A stretch of DNA of 64,000 nucleotides from Sinimarinibacterium arenosum (GCF_005047655.1 NZ_SUKF01000009.1:1-64000), one strand, 5' to 3'. Shown: positions 40,923 through 48,835, counted from the first letter of the stretch. The notes: generated from the sequence alone by a model not told the origin. Translations and numbers: made by a program.

Positions 40923-41138
40923 ATGCCAACGCTGCGCCCGCTTTCCCCGCTGTCCCCGGATCGTGCCGCCTGGGAGATGGAAGTGTGCCACTGCATCTGT
41001 GAGTTGTATGACATGACCAACGGTGACGCGCAGGGCGTGGTGGAGGTCGTGCCCGATCTGGTCGACGAGTGCTGGGCCGCAAAAACGACGCCGGTAGAAA
41101 CCGCGCATCGGGTTATGTCGCGCTCGCACGCATCCTGA
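40923..41138 (+). CDS. Small hypothetical protein
   Basis: 71 residues from ATG 40923 (GGAG 8 nt upstream). Helical: DRAAWEMEVCHCICELYDMTNGDAQGVVEVVPDLVDECWAA, with four Cys. Such short helical proteins often accompany phage DNA-handling genes. It is 11 nt before the WGR-like gene, so they form an operon. Confidence 0.55.
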   Translation: MPTLRPLSPLSPDRAAWEMEVCHCICELYDMTNGDAQGVVEVVPDLVDECWAAKTTPVETAHRVMSRSHAS

Positions 41139-41149
41139 TTGGAGGTGCT

Positions 41150-41626
41150 ATGGCCGCTAAGACTCCTCTTGAAGGTTTGACTGGCCCGCAGGCACTCGTT
41201 GCCTACGAGCTGCTGAAGAACACTTCGACGCGCAGTGCCTTCTATGAGCTGGAGGTGAGGCAGGACGTTTCTGGGACCTTCGCGCTTTACGTGCGCTATG
41301 GCGCACTGGTCAAGCACTCGCTGGTCGGCGGAGGCCAGGTGCTGGTGGTTGCGCGCGGTCGTAAGTTCATGTGCATGGAAAAATTCAACGATCTCATTAC
41401 GCAGAAGCGTGGGCGCGGATATGTGGCGTCTCAGGCATTCGCGCCGACTCCGTCGCTGATCGATGGTGAGTTCTTCCACGAGCTTGCGGAGATGGCCCAG
41501 CTCAAGGCGGAAGCCGAGCGCGAGGCCCGCCTTGCTGTAGTTCGTGCGGAGGTTTCCGCTCAGATGTCCTCCCCCAAGGCGACCGATGCACTGAAGCGGT
41601 GGGACTCGGACGCGCTGTTTGGATAG
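41150..41626 (+). CDS. WGR-like protein ending in the WxxxALFG tag
   Basis: 158 residues; GGAGG 5 nt before ATG 41150. AFYELEVRQDVSGTFALYVRYGALVKHSLVGG...KFNDLITQKRGRGYVA has the strand order of a WGR domain (Y/F-E-x-x-V, L-x-V-R-Y-G, then K-F-x-x-L-I-x-x-K-x-x-x-G-Y), a fold that binds nucleic acid in PARPs and some bacterial proteins. A charged coiled-coil-like region follows (KAEAEREARLAVVRAEV). It ends RWDSDALFG, the shared tag. Confidence 0.65.
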   Translation: MAAKTPLEGLTGPQALVAYELLKNTSTRSAFYELEVRQDVSGTFALYVRYGALVKHSLVGGGQVLVVARGRKFMCMEKFNDLITQKRGRGYVASQAFAPTPSLIDGEFFHELAEMAQLKAEAEREARLAVVRAEVSAQMSSPKATDALKRWDSDALFG

Positions 41627-41642
41627 CTGCGTCCCGCTCGGT

Positions 41643-41668
41643 GCGGGGCCGGCGTGAATCAGTCTAGT
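41643..41668 (+). promoter_or_regulatory. Recurrent promoter module, variant
   Basis: GCGGGGC 41643-41649, 13 nt, TCTAGT 41663-41668; serves the methyltransferase gene at 41704 (35 nt). Confidence 0.5.
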
Positions 41669-41703
41669 AAACACAGATGGAGTCCCACCAGGAGCACGTC
41701 CGC

Positions 41704-42897
41704 ATGACCAGCATGGCCGCCACAGTCCCGACTCGGTTTGGGTCTCCCGTCGCATCGGATGCGCCGATCGCGGCGCCGCTCCGCCACGGGGACTCGCTGA
41801 GCACCCTGAGCGATGAGGAGGCGGACGTGCTGCAGCATCTGCAGGCCACCAGTTACGACGCCACGCAGGAAAAGTTCGGGTGGAGTCGCGGGCGCATCTA
41901 CAACCTGGCGTGCCGCGCCGGCGCACGCAAGACGGAGGCGCGCATTCAGGAACGTGCGGCGGCGCGCAAGCAGCGTCAGCGCGAGTACCTGGCCGAAGTG
42001 ATCAACTCAACGACCAAGGCGGACGTACTGGACTTTCTCGACGGTTTGCCCGATGAGTCGGTGCAACTTCACGCGACGTCCATTCCGTACAACGTAGGCA
42101 AGCCCTACGGCGGAAGTCCCGGCGCCGACAACTACCGATTCCACCGCTACCTTGGCTGGCTTCTGATGGTCCTGTCAGAGATGGAGCGAACGTTGGCGCC
42201 CGGCGGTGTGCTCTTTCTCCAGGTCGGGTCCACGCTCAACCCTCACACCGGCAAGCCCTATCCGCTGGATATCCTGCTGTACCCCTATCTGCAGGAAATG
42301 CAGCTGTCCTACCAGAACCGCGTGGTCTGGGAGACGCCCCATGGCCTGACGCCCAAGCGTCGGCTGGCAGAGCGCAGCGAGACTGCTTTGATCTTCTCGA
42401 AAGGGGAGCCGGCCGTCTTTCATCCCACTCCGGTCCGCACCCCGACGCTGCAGCCCAACAAGCGCGCGTTCCGCGGACCTCGCAAGGGACAGATTTCGTC
42501 TCACTGGGCCGGCAGCTGGCCCTCGAATGTCTGGCGCATTCCGAACGTCGGCAACGACCACCCCGAACGCACAGGACATCCGGCCCAGTTCCCTGAAGAA
42601 ATCGTGCGGCGCGCGGTGATGCTGTACACCCTGCCTGGCACGCACCTGGTTGTCGATGCGTTCGTTGGCAGTGGCACCACGGCTGCAGTGTGTAAGAAAA
42701 CCGGGCGCCCCTTCTCCGGGTGTGACCTGTTCTACGAGGACATGCGCGCGGAACGCCTTGCCAGCGTGACCCCCGAACTTGTGTCCATGCTCCCGGGCGT
42801 AACTGACCAGTCTGTTGCGGTGTGGGCTGCGGAAGCCCGTCCATGCCATGTGCCGGTACCGCACGTGGATAACCAACTGCTTCTGCCAAACCTGTGA
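41704..42897 (+). CDS. DNA methyltransferase (beta class)
   Basis: 397 residues from ATG 41704 (AGGAG 9 nt upstream; ATG 41677 possible). The first about 90 residues include an HTH-like unit (TSYDATQEKFGWSRGRIYNLACRAGARK). The catalytic motif reads TSIPYNVGKPYG, with Ile where TSPPY is usual, followed by LAPGGVLFLQVGS. The SAM motif is DAFVGSGTTAAVCKKTGR. The C-terminus NQLLLPNL only partly resembles a clamp-binding peptide. The fourth methyltransferase on this element, and solitary. Confidence 0.75.
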   Translation: MTSMAATVPTRFGSPVASDAPIAAPLRHGDSLSTLSDEEADVLQHLQATSYDATQEKFGWSRGRIYNLACRAGARKTEARIQERAAARKQRQREYLAEVINSTTKADVLDFLDGLPDESVQLHATSIPYNVGKPYGGSPGADNYRFHRYLGWLLMVLSEMERTLAPGGVLFLQVGSTLNPHTGKPYPLDILLYPYLQEMQLSYQNRVVWETPHGLTPKRRLAERSETALIFSKGEPAVFHPTPVRTPTLQPNKRAFRGPRKGQISSHWAGSWPSNVWRIPNVGNDHPERTGHPAQFPEEIVRRAVMLYTLPGTHLVVDAFVGSGTTAAVCKKTGRPFSGCDLFYEDMRAERLASVTPELVSMLPGVTDQSVAVWAAEARPCHVPVPHVDNQLLLPNL

Positions 42898-43039
42898 ACA
42901 GGGCCACTTGGGGTATTGCGACTGGCCGCTTGGAGGTGGGTGGTCGCAGCCGCCGTCTAATGCGATGTCCCCATCGGTTTGTGGGCCGCGCCTTGAGTCC
43001 CCGGGCCGGCTGTGCCGTCACCTGGGACGGGAGTAGATC
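42898..43039. other. Intergenic segment, nothing assigned
   Basis: No gene-like ORF and no recurrent promoter module. GGAGG at 42935 is not followed by a start codon at useful distance. Confidence 0.3.
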
Positions 43040-43258
43040 ATGCGTGGAACTGACAGCGTAGCGTTGGCGGCCGGTTGTTCCGGCGTGCGGCTGGAGATTG
43101 AAGTCGCGCCAGTGGCGTTGCTTGTTCTGTTGGCCGGCGCGGACCAGTCCCGCGCTCGCGATGGCGGACTGCCCGCACGTATCGTGGAATCCCCTTGCCC
43201 TGGTGTGGCGCGGGGCGCGGAGATGCACAGGGCCGCAGGCGCGGTATCGCCATCATGA
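43040..43258 (+). CDS. Possible small protein, coupled
   Basis: 72 residues from ATG 43040 with GGGAG upstream. It is kept mainly because its TGA overlaps the ATG of the next gene (ATGA, 43255-43258), the usual coupling in this operon. The sequence (VRLEIEVAPVALLVLLAGADQSRA) is moderately hydrophobic. Confidence 0.35.
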   Translation: MRGTDSVALAAGCSGVRLEIEVAPVALLVLLAGADQSRARDGGLPARIVESPCPGVARGAEMHRAAGAVSPS

Positions 43259-43455
43259 CCTCATTTCTGACCAAGGCTCTTTCCCCCATTTGGGCCTTGT
43301 TGGGCTGCGTTTTCGCGGCCCTCTTTTATTTTGCGCTTACGCCTGGCTCACCGGCCTGTGATCGCCGTCCCGTCTTGCGTATACGGCGACGCTCGATTGG
43401 CGCAGGCGCCCTATCCATCCCCCGAACGATCTTCGGACTCGGAGATTTCTCATGA
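43255..43455 (+). CDS. Small membrane protein, coupled
   Basis: 66 residues. One hydrophobic helix (about 11-29, PIWALLGCVFAALFYFAL), then a basic soluble tail (RRPVLRIRRRS). The start overlaps the previous stop and its own stop overlaps the next start (ATGA at 43452). Single-pass inner-membrane protein of unknown role. Confidence 0.5.
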   Translation: MTSFLTKALSPIWALLGCVFAALFYFALTPGSPACDRRPVLRIRRRSIGAGALSIPRTIFGLGDFS

Positions 43456-44024
43456 ATGACGTACGCGGTGGCGTTCCGACAGCGGGCACAGTCCCGGCGG
43501 ATGACCTCAACGAGTTGGGGCGGCAATGGCATGAACGGACCCAGTCGCTGTGTCGCGGTCTGGATGCTTCGATTCAGTCGGCGCAGGACCACGCGTACGC
43601 GCTGGGGCGGCGCCGGGGTGCAGTCGATGCCCAGGCCCAACTCGCGCGATTGAAGAGTGCGATGTGCATTGCTGTTGCAGCACTGCGGCATGGCGGTGCG
43701 CCGATTGAGATCGCCGAGGGGCTGGAGGCAGCACTCGAAGACGCCACCGAAGTGCCATCCGCGATCGTGGAAGCGGGGACGTCGTCGCAACCGCTGAGGA
43801 TCGGCTGCGCCAACTGGCGAGGTGAAGTCGTCCCGCGCGCCCTCGTTCCGTTGGGGGTGGTCTGGGGGCGCTCCGCCTGCGGCGCGCTGGACGAGTCGCC
43901 CGACTGGGTACTGCATGCGTTCGATATTCGCGCAGGCGCGGAATGCGCCATTCGCCTGGCGGATCTGCGACACCTCGCAGCGAGTCGGGACGATACGCCG
44001 CAACCCGCCCAGGCAAGGCAATGA
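43452..44024 (+). CDS. Hypothetical protein
   Basis: 190 residues. Helical N-terminal 110 residues with a possible coiled coil (QWHERTQSLCRGLDASIQSAQDHAYALGRRRGAVDAQAQL). The C-terminal part, WRGEVVPRALVPLGVVWGRS....DESPDWVLHAFDIRAGAECAIRLADL, is a beta-strand module seen in phage-type small proteins that resembles the WYL-like barrel (Y-x-N/W-R-G-E, R-x-I/L-x-P, W-x-L-x-A-x-D). Ligand unknown. ATGA-coupled on both sides. Confidence 0.6.
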   Translation: MNDVRGGVPTAGTVPADDLNELGRQWHERTQSLCRGLDASIQSAQDHAYALGRRRGAVDAQAQLARLKSAMCIAVAALRHGGAPIEIAEGLEAALEDATEVPSAIVEAGTSSQPLRIGCANWRGEVVPRALVPLGVVWGRSACGALDESPDWVLHAFDIRAGAECAIRLADLRHLAASRDDTPQPAQARQ

Positions 44025-44515
44025 ACGCCGGGAACCGCCACCCCGCATTGAGTGCGCCTCGCTTCGCGCGCCACTATTCGGACGCCAGCCTTCCGGCACC
44101 GTGGGCGTTGCTCGACCGTCGCACCGGACTGCTGTGGTCGCGCCCGGACTATCTGAAGGGCGGGGGACTGTTGTCGCCCGTCCGGGGGCTCCCTTTTGTC
44201 GTGCCGAGTATTGAGGCGCTGGAGTCCCTCGTGGACCGGGCTGAGGCGAGCACGATTGCGGTGCCGCAAGTCCTCCTCGATGTCGCCCCGGCGCTGGTGC
44301 AGCCGGTTTGGCACCGATCCGGCACGGCATGCCGCAAATCAAGGGGCCGCGTGTGGTGCGTCAATTTCGCTGATGGCAGCGTCCTGGCGCGTCCGGACTC
44401 AGCAACCCTTGCCACGCTTTGGGCCTGCGGACCCATGGTCGACTGGATGCAGTCCCCGCGGCTCCCGCCGCTGCCCGAGGTGCAGACGTGGGACGCGAAC
44501 GCGATGTTCGGGTAG
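44021..44515 (+). CDS. Hypothetical protein ending in the WxxxAMFG tag
   Basis: 164 residues, start fixed by ATGA overlap with the previous gene. The sequence PAPWALLDRRTGLLWSRPDYLKGGG and RVWCVNFADGSVLARPDSATLATLW suggests beta-rich repeats. It ends TWDANAMFG, the sixth copy of the shared terminal peptide, with Met in place of Leu. Function unknown. Confidence 0.6.
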   Translation: MNAGNRHPALSAPRFARHYSDASLPAPWALLDRRTGLLWSRPDYLKGGGLLSPVRGLPFVVPSIEALESLVDRAEASTIAVPQVLLDVAPALVQPVWHRSGTACRKSRGRVWCVNFADGSVLARPDSATLATLWACGPMVDWMQSPRLPPLPEVQTWDANAMFG

Positions 44516-44580
44516 CAGATCGCTCCCCAGAGCCCCGGGGCGGCGTCTAGGAATGGAAGCCCATGCACCGCCGGCCCGTC

Positions 44581-44607
44581 GCGGGGCGCCAGGTGGCCGC
44601 ATAGGGT
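44581..44607 (+). promoter_or_regulatory. Recurrent promoter module
   Basis: GCGGGGC 44581-44587, 14 nt, TAGGGT 44602-44607; serves the five-gene unit starting at 44639 (31 nt). Confidence 0.7.
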
Positions 44608-44638
44608 CGCGTGACACTGTCCATTCGCGGAGACGCCG

Positions 44639-44983
44639 ATGACTGCTCAACCTGCCGCTGATGCGTTGCGTTCACGGCGCACCGCGAACGCGGTCCTAGC
44701 CGCGCTGTGCGTCGCTTCCCTGATGTGCGCCGGGTCTGCATTCGGGCGTCAGATCGCCACGACCAAACAAAACCTGATCCTTGAGTGCCGCGCCACGCTG
44801 GAGCAAGCGCCGCCGGCTCTGCGAACGCGCCTTGAGCGTGCGTTGTTTCTCTATGAGCTGTCGCTTACTACGACAACCGCAACCATCAACGATCGCCTGC
44901 GCCTGCGCCGAGCACTGGTAGAAGCATGCCGCCCGCCGGCCGCGACGCCCCCGGCGCCGCGCGCCTTCTGGACTGCCTCATGA
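44639..44983 (+). CDS. Exported or membrane-anchored small protein
   Basis: 114 residues. The N-terminal hydrophobic segment (about 17-36, ANAVLAALCVASLMCAGSAFG) resembles a signal peptide with an A-G-S-A-F-G cleavage region. The mature part is helical (TLEQAPPALRTRLERALFLYELSLTT). The first gene of a run in which each stop overlaps or adjoins the next start (44980, 45275, 45565, 46166). Confidence 0.55.
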   Translation: MTAQPAADALRSRRTANAVLAALCVASLMCAGSAFGRQIATTKQNLILECRATLEQAPPALRTRLERALFLYELSLTTTTATINDRLRLRRALVEACRPPAATPPAPRAFWTAS

Positions 44984-45282
44984 CGCGCTCCGCTACGACC
45001 GCTCGACAGAGCCCCGTCATCTCGCAGGCTCAGCTGTCTTTGCTACGTCGCGCGGCAGCCAGTGACCGCGTTCACCCGCTGCACCTTGGCGATCACGCGG
45101 CCGCAAGACCCATGGTGCGTCGCGGCTGGCTCACCCAGGGGTTCAGCCAGGAGCGGCGCACCGCAGGCGGTGATCGAATCTTTTGGGCACTTACTCGCCG
45201 TGGTCGCGAGGCGCTGGATCAACAGGAGCGCGCCTGGGGCGATCCCTCTGTTCGCACATCCCAGGAGAAAGCAAATGAGTGA
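44980..45282 (+). CDS. Winged-helix-like protein
   Basis: 100 residues, ATGA overlap with the previous gene. VISQAQLSLLRRAAASDRVHPLHLGDHAAARPMVRRGWLTQGF......RIFWALTRRGREALDQQ is the helix-helix-wing order of a MarR-like or phage winged helix. A DNA-binding role is likely. Confidence 0.6.
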   Translation: MTRSATTARQSPVISQAQLSLLRRAAASDRVHPLHLGDHAAARPMVRRGWLTQGFSQERRTAGGDRIFWALTRRGREALDQQERAWGDPSVRTSQEKANE

Positions 45283-45568
45283 ATTCAAGCGAGAACACCG
45301 CTACATCGTCCTCAAAACTTCCGATGTCGCATCGGCTCTGAACAGCGAGCAGCAGCGCACGCTGGAGCACCTGTGTAGCCTCGTTGAAATGAAACGTCGC
45401 GAGCGGGGCAAGGACAGCGCGCCAGCCTTGGTGGTGGAGCACGACTGGCCGGAGTACGAACCGACGTGGCAAGCCATTGCCGCACGTGTGGCGGGGCGCT
45501 CGACGCCCGGGCCGCTCGATTCTGGCGGGCTGCCGGCGAACGACGGCGCGACAGGCGGTGCGCAATGA
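45275..45568 (+). CDS. Hypothetical protein
   Basis: 97 residues, MSEFKREHRYIVLKTSDVASALNSEQQRTLEHLCSLVEMKRRERGK... Overlaps the previous gene by 8 nt. This resembles small phage proteins that begin with a strand (YIVLK.SD) followed by a helix. Unknown role. Confidence 0.6.
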   Translation: MSEFKREHRYIVLKTSDVASALNSEQQRTLEHLCSLVEMKRRERGKDSAPALVVEHDWPEYEPTWQAIAARVAGRSTPGPLDSGGLPANDGATGGAQ

Positions 45569-46179
45569 GCAGAAGCGGCTACACAGACGACAACGACGAC
45601 CCTCTGGCGCACGGACGCTGGCGACAGGCGGTGAGACGTGCGCTTGAAGGCAAGCGCGGACAACAGCTACTCCGCGAACTGGTGGAAGCGTTGGACGCCA
45701 TGCCGGACAAACGCTTGTTCGCAGGCAGCTTTGCCACGGCCGCCGGTGAGTTCTGCACGCTCGGCGTGCTGGGCGCGAAACGCGGAACGAAGATGGATGA
45801 CCTCGGTAGCGAGGACACCTGCGACCCCGCTCAGGTGGGCAAGCGCTTCGGCATCGCGCGAGCGATGGCGGCTGAGATCATGTACATGAACGACGAGTAT
45901 GTGGTCGACGAGTGGAAGTGGGTGGACGTGGAGATTTGCGGTCCAGTGCGGCCGTACAAACCCGATTGGGGGCGCCATGTTCGCAGCGTGCGTCTGCCCA
46001 ACGAAAACCACCCATCGGAACGCTGGCAGCGAATGCGAGCTTGGGCCGTGGCGCATCTGAAGCCGGCCGACCCGGATGCTGCAAGCTCCCGCGAAGCTGG
46101 ACGCACAGGGAACGGAGGCGAGGCGTTGACGCCCAGCAAGGATGAACAGAGCCCCGGGTGTTCAGATGGCGCAGATTAA
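45565..46179 (+). CDS. Conserved phage-type hypothetical protein
   Basis: 204 residues, ATGA coupled. RWRQAVRRALEGKRGQQLLRELVEALDAMPDKRLFAGSFATAAGEFCTLGVLGAKRG matches a family of phage and plasmid proteins of unknown function (R-x-A-x-x-x-G-x-R-G-Q-x-x-L-R-E-L, then G-E-x-C-x-L-G). The acidic NDEYVVDEWKWVDVE part lies in the middle. No enzyme motif. Confidence 0.6.
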   Translation: MSRSGYTDDNDDPLAHGRWRQAVRRALEGKRGQQLLRELVEALDAMPDKRLFAGSFATAAGEFCTLGVLGAKRGTKMDDLGSEDTCDPAQVGKRFGIARAMAAEIMYMNDEYVVDEWKWVDVEICGPVRPYKPDWGRHVRSVRLPNENHPSERWQRMRAWAVAHLKPADPDAASSREAGRTGNGGEALTPSKDEQSPGCSDGAD

Positions 46180-46423
46180 TCACTACACCGCCGATGCGCG
46201 AGCGTTGTTCTCGCAAATGGACGATGCCGGCCTGACAGGTCAGGCGCTTGTTCAGCAGGGCGCTATTCACGCCGTGTCGTTTCTCCTGAAATCCGGGTGC
46301 TCAGAGGCAACCGCCACTGACATGTTGGCGTCACTGCGAGAGCAGGCGCAATTCATTCGTGATGAGGCTGCACGGCGCGGGTTGCACGAGCTGTTCCCGG
46401 CCGACCAGACAGAATTTCTATGA
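46166..46423 (+). CDS. Small hypothetical protein
   Basis: 85 residues from ATG 46166 (ATG 46142 would add 8). Helical: ALFSQMDDAGLTGQALVQQGAIHAVSFLLKSGCSEATATDMLASLREQAQFI. The last gene of the 44639 operon. Not recognised. Confidence 0.5.
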   Translation: MAQINHYTADARALFSQMDDAGLTGQALVQQGAIHAVSFLLKSGCSEATATDMLASLREQAQFIRDEAARRGLHELFPADQTEFL

Positions 46424-46432
46424 GCGGCCCCA

Positions 46433-46458
46433 GCGGGGCGCCGAGTGATGGATACGGT
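46433..46458 (+). promoter_or_regulatory. Recurrent promoter module
   Basis: GCGGGGC 46433-46439, 13 nt, TACGGT 46453-46458; serves the gene at 46475 (16 nt). Confidence 0.7.
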
Positions 46459-46474
46459 TTCGGAAGGATCACCA

Positions 46475-46816
46475 ATGCCGGAGCCCGTCATGGCAGTAAC
46501 AACACCCGCTTCCCCTGATCTGACGCTGGTCGAGGTCAAGGACCTCTACGGCACTCGCTATCGCGTGCGCCAGGTTGAACTGGCCAGCAACCGCGCGCAG
46601 CTGCGGTGCTTCGATATTGAGGGAAGTCCTGTACCCGCCTCTCCGCCGTTCGAGTGTCAAACACTCCATCGCGAGAATATCTGCCGGCACGCGGACACTG
46701 ACTTCGTGGAGATTGAAGCGCTCGGAGACCGCTGGACGCAGTGCGGGATCTGTACGCGTGAGATTGAGGCTCGGGTTCAAGCCCTGCTGGCCCCGAAGCG
46801 CGTGAATCTTTCCTAG
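46475..46816 (+). CDS. Zinc-site hypothetical protein
   Basis: 113 residues from ATG 46475 (AGGA 8 nt upstream). Cys/His residues in CQTLHRENICRHADTDFVEI....RWTQCGICTREIEARV could bind zinc. N-terminal VEVKDLYGTRYRVRQVEL is beta-rich. Located just before the TnpB element. Confidence 0.5.
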   Translation: MPEPVMAVTTPASPDLTLVEVKDLYGTRYRVRQVELASNRAQLRCFDIEGSPVPASPPFECQTLHRENICRHADTDFVEIEALGDRWTQCGICTREIEARVQALLAPKRVNLS

Positions 46817-46860
46817 GCGGGATGCGGATGGAGACCATGACTGACCGCAACGCGGCACTG

Positions 46861-46932
46861 CCGAAACACGGACGTTTCGGGCCCGCCGGAGCGGATGCGT
46901 AGCCGGAACTTCACGGGCTCAGGTTTTGAGCC
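46861..46932 (+). repeat. Left-end hairpins of the TnpB element (candidate)
   Basis: Two short perfect stems: CCGAAAC (46861-46867) / GTTTCGG (46874-46880), and GGCTCA (46916-46921) / TGAGCC (46927-46932) with a 5-nt loop. IS200/IS605-family ends carry subterminal hairpins of this size, so one of them probably marks the left end. The exact boundary is not visible. Confidence 0.4.
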
Positions 46933-47043
46933 TGTGAATCTGTAGGCTGACAGCAGAGCGGCGCAGCGGAGATTTTCAAGAGATCCATGCCGGACGGTTC
47001 CTGCCTTGTGCCATGCACGGAGGCCGCGCCACCGAAAGGTGGC

Positions 47044-48369
47044 GTGGTTCAACGCGCATGCCGGCAGCGCTGCTACCCGAAGCGAAGCCAGCGCCAGCTG
47101 TTGGCCCGGCACTTTGGCGCGGCCCGCTTCGTCTGGAACAAGTGCCTGCGTGCCCGCAGCGACGCTTACCACGATCCGGAACTGACCGAGATGTTCGGTC
47201 GCGGCCTGAGCATCGGCAGCATCGAGTTGTCCCGCTGGTTGACCGAAGTGAAGCGCGACCCGGAGTTCAGTTGGCTGTCGGAAATCGACAGCGGAGTGAT
47301 CACCCAGGTGCTGCGCGATCAGGATGCGGCGTTCCGGAATTTCTTCGCAGGCCGCGCGAAGTACCCGAAGCGACGGAAGCGCGGCGGCTCCGCCGCCGTG
47401 CGTTTCGTCTTTGATCATCGCCACGTCGGCAAGGTCAAAGCGTGGGACGCCGGCACCCTGGTGCTGCCGCTGCTGGGACCGATCAAAGTCGTCTGGTCCC
47501 GACGCCCGAGCGTGATGCCCAAGCTGGTCACGGTGTCGATCGACAGCGCCGGACGCTTTCACGTTTCGATGTCGGTGAGTGAAGCCGTCGCGGCCGCGGT
47601 ACCGGCATCCGCCGGTGCCGTCGGCGTTGATGTCGGCGTCAAGGACCTCGCCATTCTCAGCAGCGGCGAGAAGATCGAAAACCCGGCGCACCTGCGCCGC
47701 AAGACGCGCTATCTGAAACGACTGCAGCGCGGCCTGAGCCGCAAGACCAAAGGCAGTGGGCGCTACCGCGCCCACCGCCGTCGGGTCGGGAGGCTTCAAG
47801 CGAGAATCGCCGACTGCCGGCGTGATGCGCAGCATCAGGCTTCACGGCGCATCGTTGATGCGGCTCAGATCATCTGCATCGAGACGCTGAACGTGAAAGG
47901 CATGGTGAAGAATCACCGGCTGGCTCGCGCGATCAGCGATGCCGGCGTTTCCGAGTTGCACCGCCAGATCATCTACAAGGCCGGCTGGTCCGGCCGCAGT
48001 GTGAGCCGGATCAGTCAGTGGTTCCCCAGCAGCAAGACCTGCAGCGCCTGCGGCGCTGTCAATCAGGACTTGCAGCTGAAGGATCGCAGCTGGACCTGCA
48101 GCAGCTGCAGCACGACTCATGATCGCGACATCAACGCCGCGAACAACATCCTGGCCGAGGGACTGCGTTGTCTTGCAGAAATCGGCGTAGGGCAAGGAGT
48201 GCCCGAACTGATGCGCGTGGAGGGTGATACCCACCGAAGGACAGCGGCGCAAGCCGCGGTACCAACGGCATCCGTCGAAACGCGAACCGTGTCAGCCCCA
48301 ACCTCACCGTGTGAGCCAGCTCCAGTCCAAGGCGTTGCGAACACATGGATCAGCGAGGCTGGGGATTAG
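47044..48369 (+). CDS. tnpB: TnpB RNA-guided nuclease of an IS200/IS605-family element
   Basis: 441 residues from GTG 47044, the usual VVQRAxxxRxYP start; ATG 46987 would add 19. RuvC residues are intact: Asp in VGVDVGVKDLAI, Glu in ICIETLNVKGM and Asp in DRDINAANNIL. The zinc ribbon is CSACG....CSSC. TnpB cleaves DNA next to a transposon-associated motif using an omega-RNA made from the 3-prime end of its own gene and the right end. No TnpA transposase is present, so it is a solitary, trans-mobilised element. The last about 60 residues after EGLRCLAEIG are probably overlapped by the omega-RNA. Confidence 0.85.
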   Translation: MVQRACRQRCYPKRSQRQLLARHFGAARFVWNKCLRARSDAYHDPELTEMFGRGLSIGSIELSRWLTEVKRDPEFSWLSEIDSGVITQVLRDQDAAFRNFFAGRAKYPKRRKRGGSAAVRFVFDHRHVGKVKAWDAGTLVLPLLGPIKVVWSRRPSVMPKLVTVSIDSAGRFHVSMSVSEAVAAAVPASAGAVGVDVGVKDLAILSSGEKIENPAHLRRKTRYLKRLQRGLSRKTKGSGRYRAHRRRVGRLQARIADCRRDAQHQASRRIVDAAQIICIETLNVKGMVKNHRLARAISDAGVSELHRQIIYKAGWSGRSVSRISQWFPSSKTCSACGAVNQDLQLKDRSWTCSSCSTTHDRDINAANNILAEGLRCLAEIGVGQGVPELMRVEGDTHRRTAAQAAVPTASVETRTVSAPTSPCEPAPVQGVANTWISEAGD

Positions 48370-48371
48370 GC

Positions 48372-48710
48372 ATGGATTCCGATCTTGAGCGTGCCTGCTG
48401 GATCCATGTGTCGTTTCTGGTGACTCGGTATCTACTTGCCAACTCGCACGGCCGATGGGACGGCGCCGAGAAGGCGCTGCGTCACCGGGAACTGTGTCAG
48501 TTCTACGCTGCACTGCCGTGTGGCGCGGACCCCGACGCCGTCTCGGTCCTTTCGCCTGAATATCGCGCGCTGCATAGCGCCACGCAGGCGCTCACCGATA
48601 ATTTGGATACCGAGATCGGGTTCCCTTTGGACTCCCGACCCGACTTCGACCGGCTTGCGCCGCTGTTCTTCGCAAAATTCCACGCGCTCGCTTTGGCCGT
48701 CCTTGGCTGA
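48372..48710 (+). CDS. Hypothetical protein
   Basis: 112 residues starting right after the TnpB stop. Helical: RACWIHVSFLVTRYLLANSHGRWDGAEKALRHRELCQFYAAL. There is no promoter module; it may have lost its own promoter to the TnpB insertion. Not recognised. Confidence 0.5.
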   Translation: MDSDLERACWIHVSFLVTRYLLANSHGRWDGAEKALRHRELCQFYAALPCGADPDAVSVLSPEYRALHSATQALTDNLDTEIGFPLDSRPDFDRLAPLFFAKFHALALAVLG

Positions 48711-48755
48711 TCCTGTGTGACCGCGACCGCCAGCAGGAATGCCCGGTTGGCGGCG

Positions 48756-48773
48756 CTTTTTCGGCCGAAAAAG
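48756..48773. repeat. Palindrome, possible bidirectional terminator
   Basis: CTTTTTCGGCCGAAAAAG, perfectly self-complementary over 18 bases, between the genes at 48372 and 48836. Confidence 0.4.
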
Positions 48774-48835
48774 GGTTACGAATCGCGCGGACTAAATAGG
48801 GATGCCGGAATTTCCCGGTAAACGGAATGATCCGT

